Source: Granulicella sp. dw_53 (GTDB lineage: Bacteria; Acidobacteriota; Terriglobia; Terriglobales; Acidobacteriaceae). Taken from it: DNA of 64,000 bases. The translations under genes and the position numbers were made by a program. Shown here in pieces: positions 56,984-64,000 of this stretch. Position 1 is the first letter of the stretch; the number at the start of each line of letters is the position of its first letter. The stretch is taken from contig NZ_JAAVUR010000003.1 of assembly GCF_018449545.1 (NCBI RefSeq), forward strand, positions 467,838-531,837, read 5' to 3'. The notes beneath the pieces are model-generated. The model did no database searches, had not been told where the DNA came from, and worked only from the letters and a program-made list of their open reading frames with translations.

Positions 56984-58219
56984 TTATGTGGAGAGCGTTC
57001 GCAGGAGCGGGCGCAGCTTTCGGTTCCAGTACATGATGAGGCCGGTGACGGCGAGGAGGGCTGGCATCAGTCCCAGCAGGAACCAGAGGATCTTGATGAA
57101 GAGGCCGAGAGCTCCGTCTCCACCGAAGGATCCGAAGTGGACGGTGTAGAAGTATTGGATTACGCGGAGACCGCGCATCTGGTGGGTTGTGTCTGTGTAG
57201 CCCAGGACCTCGCCGGTTCGCGGGTCCAGGCTTACGCGTACAAGTTGGGAGAATGGCAGGGCTCCCTTGTAGTAGCCGGTGACGCTGTAGGCCGCGCCCG
57301 GTTTGTGGGGCAGCGACATGTAGCCTGCTGGCGCTTCCGCAGGCAGGGCTTTGCGGGCTACTGCTACTGCTTCATCGACCGTCATGATGGGGCGCGTGCT
57401 GGGGGATGGCTTGCGGTCGGGGGCTTCGACCTCGGCGAGTGCTTTGTGGATACTTCCGCCGGTGACGAGGACGGTCACTCCGCCTACTGGCGCGGGGAAG
57501 CAGAAGTAGAGGCCGGTGAAGGTTACGGCGAGCAAGGCGACGCAGCTCCAGAAGCCTAGTACGGAGTGGAGGTCCCAGTTGAGGCGCTTCCAGTTGACTC
57601 TGCGTCCTCCTCGGTGGAGACGGAGGATCAGAGCCGCGGCCCAGCGTTGGACTCCGGGCCACCAGAGGATCAGGCCGCTTACGCATAAGAGCAGGAGGCC
57701 GAGGGCCATGCCCCCGCTTATGAGCAGGCCGGTCTTTCCGGCGAGCAGGTAGAAGTGCAGATTGCTGGTCCAGCCGAGGACGCCGTCGAAGCGCATACGG
57801 TCGCGCAGGACCGCGCCGGTGTAAGGGTTGAAGCTGACGGCGCGGTAGTTGGCGTTGGGGGGTGTGTCCTTGCGTCCCATGAGGGCGAGGACTGCCGTTT
57901 GTGGCTGCTCGAAGTTTTCGAGACCGGAGACGCGCCAGCCGGGGCGTTCGGCTTCGATGCGGCGGATGGCCTGGTCGAGGGTGGTCTGACGAGGGGCTGG
58001 CGCTACGTGGTAGAGCTCGGGTTCGGTTGCTCTTTCGATCTCTTCTTTGAAGACCAGTGCGGAGCCGCTGAGACCGATGACGATGCAGTAGAGGGAGACT
58101 ATCACTCCGATCCAGAGATGGATTTGGAAGATTGCCCGGCGCAGCCAGATGCGTTGCGGGGAGCGTAGCCAGGTGGCGGTTGTTGTCTTTTGGGGCGGGG
58201 TTAAGGTGGGGGTTTCCAC
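56984..58219 (-). CDS. PepSY-associated transmembrane protein
   Basis: 411 residues, GTG start. Four membrane helices in the PepSY_TM plan: IHLWIGVIVSLYCIVIGLSG near the N-terminus, then a periplasmic loop with PepSY-like repeats, LISGGMALGLLLLCVSGLIL and a helix near the C-terminus. Such proteins often sit beside TonB-dependent siderophore receptors and are thought to reduce or handle ferric siderophores. It lies 223 bases after the receptor's stop on the same strand. Confidence 0.88.
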   Translation of the reverse strand: METPTLTPPQKTTTATWLRSPQRIWLRRAIFQIHLWIGVIVSLYCIVIGLSGSALVFKEEIERATEPELYHVAPAPRQTTLDQAIRRIEAERPGWRVSGLENFEQPQTAVLALMGRKDTPPNANYRAVSFNPYTGAVLRDRMRFDGVLGWTSNLHFYLLAGKTGLLISGGMALGLLLLCVSGLILWWPGVQRWAAALILRLHRGGRRVNWKRLNWDLHSVLGFWSCVALLAVTFTGLYFCFPAPVGGVTVLVTGGSIHKALAEVEAPDRKPSPSTRPIMTVDEAVAVARKALPAEAPAGYMSLPHKPGAAYSVTGYYKGALPFSQLVRVSLDPRTGEVLGYTDTTHQMRGLRVIQYFYTVHFGSFGGDGALGLFIKILWFLLGLMPALLAVTGLIMYWNRKLRPLLRTLST

Positions 58220-58279
58220 TGTGTTTTTACCTTGTTTGGCTTGTATGTTTGAGGCCGGATAGTGCGTACGAACTTACAA

Positions 58280-58430
58280 GTGCGAGAACAAAAGCAAGTG
58301 CAAAAACAAATACAGGGGTCCTTCGCTGCGCTCAGGATGACGGCGTAAAACATGCAACGGCAAAAACAACTGCAACAACAACGACAACTGCAACTGCAAC
58401 TGCAACTGCAAAGCAACTACAACTACAAGG
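58280..58430. repeat. GCAAC-rich low-complexity repeat with GGTCCTTCG core
   Basis: Contains GCAAGTGCAA, then GGGGTCCTTCGCTGCG, then several tandem CAACTG units (near 58378-58412). A related string (GCAAGTGCAA, GGGTCCTTCGACTGCG) occurs at 63776-63806. The TCCTTCGCTGCGCTCAGG core encodes the VILSAAKDP peptide in false ORFs on the other strand. Confidence 0.6.
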
Positions 58431-58442
58431 CGAGATCGAATG

Positions 58443-61400
58443 CTAGAAGTGCAGCTTCAGTGAGACTTGCATCGATCTTGGGCCGCCTACCTGGTATAGG
58501 GATGAGAGGCCGCCGAGCTGGTTGTTGAGGGTGTTGGAGGCCTGTCCGAAGAGGGCTGGCCCTGCGGAGAGCGAGTTGCGGACAGTGCCATAGATGGGGT
58601 GGTTGAGGACGTTGTAGGCCTCGGCTCGGAACTGTACTCCGACGCGCTCGGTGAAGGGGAAGTCGCGGCGCAGGGTGACGTCGGCCTGGGTTGCGCTGAA
58701 GGCTCGGGCGATGTTGCGTCCGGCGTTGCCGTCCTGTCCGGGAGTGGTTGTGGTGGAGAAGGCTTGATAGTTGATGGCTCTGCCGGCGGGAAACTGATTG
58801 CCGTAGAGGTAGAGAGGCTGGTTGGGTACGAGGTTGGGGTGGTAGGCGATGTTTGCGCCGCTGGTACTATCGATGGTTGCGGCTTGAAGCACGTCGACGG
58901 GCAAGGAGCTGCGTGAGGAGACGCGCGCGTCGAGGGCCCAGTGCTTCAACGCATAGGCTGCGGCGGGGTTTGCGTATCGGCCCGGCAGGTCGTAGCTGGC
59001 GGCTACCTGGAAGTTGTTGCGGATGTCGTAGTCGGAGACGGAGCGGCGTAGCTGGTAGACGGTGAAGTTGGAGGTGGCGTCGTCGATGGCTTTGGACCAG
59101 GTGTATGCGGCGAGTACCTGGAGGCCGCGAGAGAGTTTGCGGTCGAACTTTACCTGCAGGGAGTTGTAGTCGCTGGAGGCGGCGTTAGAGCTGATGTAGA
59201 GGCCCTTGGCGTTGCTGAAGGCGGTGTTGCCGAGGGTCTCGGGATGGAAGAAGCGTTGGGTTACGAGGCGGCGTCCGGCGCTGGAGACGTAGTTGATGAG
59301 GAGCGATTGACGGGAGCCGAGGGACTGCTCCAAGGCTACGTTCCACTGGCCTACGTAGGGCTGCTTGAGGTTGGGATCGAAGCCGTAGATGGCGGCGTTG
59401 TAAGGGGCGTTGGCGTTGGGGGTGGGCGCGGACTGCACCTGCTGAAGGGTCGCGGGGAAGGGCGCGTTGTAGCTGGCGAAGCCGGTGGTGCCGATGCCAT
59501 AGTAGCCCTGGGAGCTGAGGGTCTGGCCGGTGTCGTAGAAGAGGCCGCCGCCTGCGCGGAGGACGGTCTCCATGCCGGGGGCGCGATGGATCTGGTAGGC
59601 CACGCCGAGGCGCGGAGCGAAGTTGCCGTAGGTGGTCTTCCAGAGAGGCGTGCCCTTAGGTGCGGCCTGCACGGTGGCGAGGTCTGTGATCTGGTTAACG
59701 GTGTATGGAGTGTTGCCGTTGGCGTCGGTGGGTGGCGGGTTTACATCCCAACGAACTCCGGCGGAGATACTGAGTCGTTCGGTGGCCTTCCACTCGTCCT
59801 GGAGGAAGAGGGAGAAGTTCTTGGTGACGGACTTCATGTTGACGTTCTGGGTGTAGACGTAGAGGCCGTCTGGGGTGTTGGTGCGAACCGCGTCCGGGGT
59901 GTAGAAGAAGGCGACCTCCCAGAGGGGAGGCAGCTTCTCGCTGGTGACGAGGCGGCGGAAGTCGACGCCGTACTTGAGGTTGTGGCGGCCTACGGTCTGG
60001 GTCATGGTGTCGGTGATGTTGAGCTGGCGCTGGCGATTGCTCTGCGGCTCCAACAGGTAGTAGGGGTAGAGGCCGTAGAAGAGGAAGAAGGTCATCCAGT
60101 CACCGTTGGAGAGGCCGGGAGCGGTGCTGAGGGCGACGGGGGTGGCTCCGCCGAAGTTGTCGAGGTAGCGGTTGGATTTGTAGTCGTTGCCGGTTACTCC
60201 GGCGCGGAACTCATTGGCCATGGATGGCGTGATCACGGTGCTGGCGCCGAGCACGAGGGTCTTGACGTTGCGGACGGTGGCGTTGACCTGCGAGAGGGAG
60301 CTTGCCTGACGGTCCTGGCTCTCTGACGGGACGTCGCTGTAGCGGCCGAAGATCTTGAAGCGGTCGCCGAAGGAGTGGTCGATGCGAATGGAGATGGTAT
60401 CGAGGCGGCTAGGAGCAGCGTAGCCGGCGGTGTAGTTGGCGAGGCCGTTGCCGAGATCAGGATTGTTGCTGACGGGGAAGGCGTTGAGGAAGGGCTTGAG
60501 CGCGGCGGGCGCGGAGGCACGCAGTGCGTTGCTGGGGACCTGATAGAGTGCCGCAGCCTTGGGGCTGGTGAGGCGCAGGCCTTCGTAGGAGAAGAAGAAG
60601 AATGTCTTGTTGCGGCCGTCGTAGAGTTTTGGGATGCGGAGGTATCCGCCTAAGGTGCCGCCGAAGTCGTTCTGGCGCTCGGGGAGCTTTACGGTGTCGA
60701 ACTTGTTCATGGCGTCGAGGGCGTCGTTACGGAGGAACTCGAAGGCGGTGCCGTGCCACTCGTTGGTGCCGCCACGGGTGCTGAAGCTGAACTGGCCGCC
60801 AGGGGTGCGTCCGTACTCGGCGGAGTAGGAGGAGGTGGTCATGCGGAACTGCTCCAGCGCGTCGATGGAGACGATGCTCTGGGTGGTTCCGAGGGCGCTG
60901 CCTTGCGGGGTGGAGCCGGAGAAGCCTGCGCCTGGGAAGCCGTCGGAGGAGACGGTGGCTCCGGTGTTGGCGCTGACTCCGTCGATGGTGTAGTAGTTCG
61001 ACTCGGTACGCTGGCCGTTGACGCTGATCTCGCCGCTGGAGCCTGAGCCGGCGGAGGGCACGACGATGACTCCGGGGGCGAGGGTCATGAGGGATTGGAA
61101 GCTGCGTCCGTTGAGGGGAAGGTTCTCGACGAAGCGGCGGTCGACGACGGTGCTGACGGAGGCGTCGACGGTGTTCACGGTCTGGCCGCCGCCGTCTACC
61201 TGGACCTCTTCACTGGCCGAGCCGAGCTTGAGGTCTACGTTGCGGGAGATCTTGCCGGCTACTTCGACGACTACGCCGTGGACGATCTCGGTGCCGAATC
61301 CGGAGGCGGTGATCTTGAGGGTGTAGATGCCGGGCTCCAGGGACGGCACGGAGTAGAGTCCTGAGCCGTTGGTTCTGGTGACGGAGGTCTCGCCGGTCTT

Positions 61401-61550
61401 CTCGTTCCTGAGCTCCACGGCGGCTCCCGGGACGTTCATCTTTGCGGGGTCCTGCACTACGCCGGAGATCTGGGCGGTCTGCGACCAGCCTGCGGGTGCT
61501 CCAAATACCAAGATTGCGACTACCCCAATGAACTGCCAGCGCTTCAACAT
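58443..61550 (-). CDS. TonB-dependent receptor with carboxypeptidase-regulatory domain
   Basis: 1035 residues from ATG 61550, chosen because it starts a signal peptide (WQFIGVVAILVFGAPAGWSQ). Residues ~27-110 are the CarboxypepD_reg-like domain, ~115-235 the plug, and the rest a 22-strand barrel ending in Phe (KLHF). The plan is typical of acidobacterial Oar-type receptors. It takes up an unknown substrate, energised by TonB. A PepSY gene downstream suggests a ferric siderophore or similar. It has a long 5' region with a hairpin at 61636. Confidence 0.93.
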   Translation of the reverse strand: MLKRWQFIGVVAILVFGAPAGWSQTAQISGVVQDPAKMNVPGAAVELRNEKTGETSVTRTNGSGLYSVPSLEPGIYTLKITASGFGTEIVHGVVVEVAGKISRNVDLKLGSASEEVQVDGGGQTVNTVDASVSTVVDRRFVENLPLNGRSFQSLMTLAPGVIVVPSAGSGSSGEISVNGQRTESNYYTIDGVSANTGATVSSDGFPGAGFSGSTPQGSALGTTQSIVSIDALEQFRMTTSSYSAEYGRTPGGQFSFSTRGGTNEWHGTAFEFLRNDALDAMNKFDTVKLPERQNDFGGTLGGYLRIPKLYDGRNKTFFFFSYEGLRLTSPKAAALYQVPSNALRASAPAALKPFLNAFPVSNNPDLGNGLANYTAGYAAPSRLDTISIRIDHSFGDRFKIFGRYSDVPSESQDRQASSLSQVNATVRNVKTLVLGASTVITPSMANEFRAGVTGNDYKSNRYLDNFGGATPVALSTAPGLSNGDWMTFFLFYGLYPYYLLEPQSNRQRQLNITDTMTQTVGRHNLKYGVDFRRLVTSEKLPPLWEVAFFYTPDAVRTNTPDGLYVYTQNVNMKSVTKNFSLFLQDEWKATERLSISAGVRWDVNPPPTDANGNTPYTVNQITDLATVQAAPKGTPLWKTTYGNFAPRLGVAYQIHRAPGMETVLRAGGGLFYDTGQTLSSQGYYGIGTTGFASYNAPFPATLQQVQSAPTPNANAPYNAAIYGFDPNLKQPYVGQWNVALEQSLGSRQSLLINYVSSAGRRLVTQRFFHPETLGNTAFSNAKGLYISSNAASSDYNSLQVKFDRKLSRGLQVLAAYTWSKAIDDATSNFTVYQLRRSVSDYDIRNNFQVAASYDLPGRYANPAAAYALKHWALDARVSSRSSLPVDVLQAATIDSTSGANIAYHPNLVPNQPLYLYGNQFPAGRAINYQAFSTTTTPGQDGNAGRNIARAFSATQADVTLRRDFPFTERVGVQFRAEAYNVLNHPIYGTVRNSLSAGPALFGQASNTLNNQLGGLSSLYQVGGPRSMQVSLKLHF

Positions 61551-61635
61551 GCGACACACCTTTCCTAAAACGGCCTCAGGGAGCATGCGAGCGTTACAAT
61601 GGATGCTCGGCACGCCTCTGGGCTGTCGATCTCGG

Positions 61636-61677
61636 GGCCGCCGTGGAGCTTCGCCAAAAAAGACTTCCGCGGCGGCC
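61636..61677 (-). promoter_or_regulatory. Hairpin in the receptor 5' region
   Basis: GGCCGCCGTGGA (61636-61647) is complementary to 61666-61677 except one position, with an 18-base loop that contains six As on the plus strand (six Us in the receptor RNA). It would lie about 90 bases before the receptor start codon in the mRNA. Function unknown. Confidence 0.4.
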
Positions 61678-61705
61678 TCTCTCATTTGTCTATTGCTCAG
61701 TGAAC

Positions 61706-61734
61706 AATTTATCTATTCCATGAATATACGACAA
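61706..61734 (-). promoter_or_regulatory. Possible promoter of the TonB-dependent receptor
   Basis: On the minus strand TTGTCG (61734-61729), 17 bases, TAAATT (61711-61706); four of six matches in each box. Predicted transcription start is near 61698, giving a leader of about 148 bases. Confidence 0.4.
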
Positions 61735-61844
61735 GATTGGTCCTGATTAGGGTTCAGGGACGAGATTCCTTGTGCCTGCCGGGTGTGGCGGGTTGCTGAG
61801 TGGCCGTAAGTTATTGCGATTAGGGTGTTTAGCGCAAGAAAAAG

Positions 61845-61904
61845 AAGCCGCGATGGGAGCCGACGGTTCACCTGTGTTGGTGAGCTCGGTTCCCATTGCG
61901 GCTT
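61845..61904 (-). terminator. Terminator of the S10 peptidase gene
   Basis: A long imperfect hairpin: AAGCCGC with GCGGCTT, ATGGGA with TCCCAT and TTCACC with GGTGA. On the minus strand it is followed by CTTCTTTTTC. It begins 35 bases after the peptidase stop. Confidence 0.75.
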
Positions 61905-61938
61905 TATGGGCTGCTTTATTTATTGCGGACGGGGAGGT

Positions 61939-63564
61939 TTACTTCCCTCTTTCGGTGCTCTTGATGAAGGCGGCCAGGTCGAGGTGAAATTGCTTCAGGG
62001 CGTCCTGATTCACGTAGACCATGTGCCCGGTGGGGTAGTAGTGGTAGCTGATGTTGGCCTGGAGGCTCTTGGGCATGGGGAGATGGTGCATCTCGTAGAC
62101 GCCCTCGTAGAAGGGGGTGGCTAGATCGTAGTAGCCGCCTACGAGCATCACCTTCATCCTGGGGTTGGACTTCATCGCTAAGGCTAGGTCGGGTAGGACG
62201 TTGGTGCCGACGGGGTAGTCCGCGGGCGGAAGACCTGCGGGATGGTGATGCCAGTCCCAGTGGAAGTTCCCGTCTTCGGTGGCGAAGACCTTGTAGGTCT
62301 GGTCGTTTCCGTACTTCAAGTCGGAGCGCATGTAGTGATTGAAGAGTGCCGTGTAGGCGGGGACGATGGCGTTGATGAGAGGGTCATACTGCCAGTCTTC
62401 GCTGAGGGGATCGAGGTCGGGGCCGAGGTAGCGTGCGTCGAGGCGGCCTACTGCTGTCCCTTGATCGCGGAAGAGATTCTCGGAGAAGATGCCGGCTCTG
62501 ATTCGCAGGTCGGCTTTGAGGAGCAGGTCGACGGGCAGGCCGGTGTACTCGTGAAGCTGCTTGGCGACGGTCTGCTTGCGGGCTTCGGACAGCTCTGAGC
62601 CTTGCATGAGGGCGCTGATGTATTCGCTGAGCGCGTACTGCTCTACCTCGGCGAGGAATGGCTCCAACGCGGCGGGCTGGGAGGGGAGCTTGTGGTGGTA
62701 GAAGGCGACGGCTGCGTAGGTGGGGAGGGCGAGGGCGTTGGCTTGTTCTACGCCGGGGTTGAACTGCTGGCCGTCGGCGTTGTTGTTGAAGTCGAGGATC
62801 TGCGAGAGCATGACGACGCCGTTGAGATCGACAGAGTGCAGGCTGGCGGCGAGGATCGCGTTACGGGTGGTTCCGTAGCTTTCACCGATGAGATATTTGG
62901 GGGAGTTCCAGCGGTCGTACTTGGTGAGGAAGCGGCGGATGAAACGGTCGAAGGCGTGGGCGTCCTGATCGTTTCCCCAGAAGGCTTTCTCTTTGTCGGG
63001 ACCGAGGATTCTGCCGAAGCCCGTGCCGGGAGCGTCGATGAATACGACGTCGCTTACGTCGAGGAGGCTGTAGTCGTTGTTGACGAGCTGATAGGGTGCG
63101 CCCTCGTCGTGCTGGGTGTCGGTGGTGACGGCACGGCGGGGGCCGAATGCGCCCATGTGCAGCGGTAAGGATGCTCCGCCAGGGCCTCCGTTGTAGAGGA
63201 ACGAGATGGGCCGGTTGGGGCCGCCGTCTTTTTTGAAGTAGGCGACGTAGAACATGCGCGCGGTGGCTTGTTCGGGGAGCTTTCCGGCGTCGGGGAGGGT
63301 CTTTCCGTCGAGGCCGAGGGTCGCGTCCTGAGCTTCGGTCGAGCCTACGGTGAGGGTTCCGGCTACTGCTTTGTAGGGGATGACCTGACCGCCTACGTTT
63401 ACTGTTCCTTCGGTGGTCGAGTCCGACGTGACAGATGCCGGAGCTGCAGCGGCTGGCTTTTCGTCTTTCTTTTCGTTGTTTTTATCCTGTGCAGCCAAAC
63501 TCTGCATCGACAGCGCAGAGGCTATCACTAAGCCCACCCACATCTGCTTTCTCAACACTCCCAC
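61939..63564 (-). CDS. Secreted serine carboxypeptidase, family S10
   Basis: 541 residues from a GTG at 63564, with GTG 63558 and ATG 63543 as alternatives. Signal peptide ends SLAAQ. The alpha/beta-hydrolase domain has the oxyanion region YNGGPGGAS, nucleophile Ser229 in GESYGT, Asp near 487 (GGYYDLATPF) and His near 517 (YPTGHMVYV). Members remove C-terminal residues from peptides at acid pH. It would feed on peptides in the periplasm or outside. Probably its own transcript. Confidence 0.93.
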   Translation of the reverse strand: MGVLRKQMWVGLVIASALSMQSLAAQDKNNEKKDEKPAAAAPASVTSDSTTEGTVNVGGQVIPYKAVAGTLTVGSTEAQDATLGLDGKTLPDAGKLPEQATARMFYVAYFKKDGGPNRPISFLYNGGPGGASLPLHMGAFGPRRAVTTDTQHDEGAPYQLVNNDYSLLDVSDVVFIDAPGTGFGRILGPDKEKAFWGNDQDAHAFDRFIRRFLTKYDRWNSPKYLIGESYGTTRNAILAASLHSVDLNGVVMLSQILDFNNNADGQQFNPGVEQANALALPTYAAVAFYHHKLPSQPAALEPFLAEVEQYALSEYISALMQGSELSEARKQTVAKQLHEYTGLPVDLLLKADLRIRAGIFSENLFRDQGTAVGRLDARYLGPDLDPLSEDWQYDPLINAIVPAYTALFNHYMRSDLKYGNDQTYKVFATEDGNFHWDWHHHPAGLPPADYPVGTNVLPDLALAMKSNPRMKVMLVGGYYDLATPFYEGVYEMHHLPMPKSLQANISYHYYPTGHMVYVNQDALKQFHLDLAAFIKSTERGK

Positions 63565-63685
63565 TCTCCATTGAACCCGATTGATTGTTACGAGGTCCCT
63601 TTTTGTGTGAACATGCGGGTCGGCGATCTATTCCCGTTGGGGAGAGATATTTGTTCAACGGTGCTGTGGTGGGGAAGTATGTGTT

Positions 63686-63730
63686 CCCACCCTTCGCTAG
63701 AGGCAAAGGCGCGAGGGATGGGGCACCCGG
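63686..63730. repeat. Palindromic intergenic repeat, copy B
   Basis: Inverse of copy A: CCCACCCTTCGC at one end and TGGGGCACCCGG at the other. The shared 12-base head CCGGGTGCCCCA (minus strand) and the GCGAAGG/TGGG tail identify it as the same family. The middle differs. Confidence 0.65.
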
Positions 63731-63750
63731 GCGGTTTGTGCTTGAGTTGA

Positions 63751-63810
63751 GGTAGCAACGGGTAGAACAAGCAACGGCAAGTGCAACCGCGGGTCCTTCG
63801 ACTGCGTAAC
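63751..63810. repeat. Second GCAAC-type repeat
   Basis: Contains AGCAACG, ACAAGCAACGGCAAGTGCAA and GGGTCCTTCGACTGCG, matching the element at 58280-58430 in order and spacing but without the CAACTG tandem part. Confidence 0.55.
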
Positions 63811-64000
63811 TCGCGATGAAGCTGCGAGAGACTTCGCTCAGCGACTGTCTGTTTTTGTCAAGCGGCTGGTGGAAAAGACGGCGATGGGACTGCCTCGGAA
63901 AACGCTTTGCGTTTCCCGCTTTCCCACCATCCCTGCTGCTGCTGATTCTTTATGGAAGAGCGAGAGCGCGGTTGTCTTGCTGTGGGTTGGGTGCGATCTG

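Larger units (their letters stand above)
63565..64000. other. Intergenic right end with repeats
   Basis: 436 bases with no gene I can support. It holds repeat copy B (63686-63730), a GCAAC-type tract (63751-63810) and a hairpin near 63895-63918 (GGAAAACGC with GCGTTTCCC). A TTGACA on the minus strand at about 63861 has no -10 partner. Confidence 0.6.

Noticed and set aside
58378..58412. CAACTG tandem units as a CRISPR array
   Set aside because: Units are six bases with no spacers.
58201..58416. Cys-rich 71-residue minus-strand frame containing VILSAAKDP
   Set aside because: Created by the CAACTG repeat and the GTCCTTCG element; this peptide is a recurring annotation artefact.
59244..60326. 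360-residue plus-strand frame inside the TonB-dependent receptor
   Set aside because: Antisense, Gly/Val/Glu-rich, no recognised domain.
61636..61677. Cobalamin or other known riboswitch before the receptor
   Set aside because: No B12-box-like or other known conserved motif is visible; only a single hairpin.

Overview
The window looks like part of a chromosome of an acidobacterium, probably class Terriglobia (Granulicella, Edaphobacter or Terriglobus type). Three things point there: a large TonB-dependent receptor with an N-terminal carboxypeptidase-regulatory domain, many secreted proteins of unknown role, and intergenic repeats (GGTGCCCCA palindromes and GCAAC-rich tracts ending in GGGTCCTTCG) that I associate with that group. 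G+C is high by eye. I see no rRNA, tRNA, CRISPR array, transposase or prophage.

Layout. 1-3.6 kb: a cut DUF4397 lipoprotein, a secreted LssY_C protein, a Tat-exported GH29 fucosidase and a small secreted helix-hairpin-helix protein. 3.6-9.5 kb: a compact histidine operon, hisI-G-D-C-B-H-F, preceded by what reads as a complete ribosome-mediated attenuator: a 27-residue leader peptide with seven His codons, a 13-bp antiterminator pairing and a 12-bp terminator stem. 9.5-12.5 kb (minus strand): folD, coaE and an HtrA protease. 12.5-17.2 kb: small proteins and a patatin-type Vd autotransporter. 17.4-24.5 kb: PEP carboxylase, then beta-carbonic anhydrase and a SulP transporter, with a Crp/Fnr regulator nearby; together they look like a bicarbonate supply module.

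24.5-32.6 kb: MFS exporter, an A/T-richer pair (GT4 glycosyltransferase and GDP-mannose 4,6-dehydratase), TolC-like channel, thiol-disulfide protein and radical SAM protein. 32.7-35.7 kb: an ECF sigma factor, a zinc-finger anti-sigma factor with HEAT-like repeats, and a double-PDZ secreted protein in one operon. 35.8-42.7 kb: RNase HI, an AsmA-like protein, the two-gene NHEJ system (Ku, LigD) and YqeY. 42.9-53.3 kb: class V aminotransferase, glutamine cyclotransferase, NAD-dependent ligase, several membrane proteins, DedA, a Mog-type protein, a TonB/TolA-like protein and miaA. 53.3-63.6 kb: a lipoprotein, an alpha-oxoamine synthase (kbl type), a DUF5765 membrane protein, a PepSY protein beside the TonB-dependent receptor, and a secreted serine carboxypeptidase S10.

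The strongest novelty candidate is the his attenuator, whose leader peptide may be translated from a leaderless transcript. Two families of intergenic repeats recur in the window. Start codons were moved from the longest reading frame where a Shine-Dalgarno site, signal peptide or family N-terminus argued for it; each case is stated.
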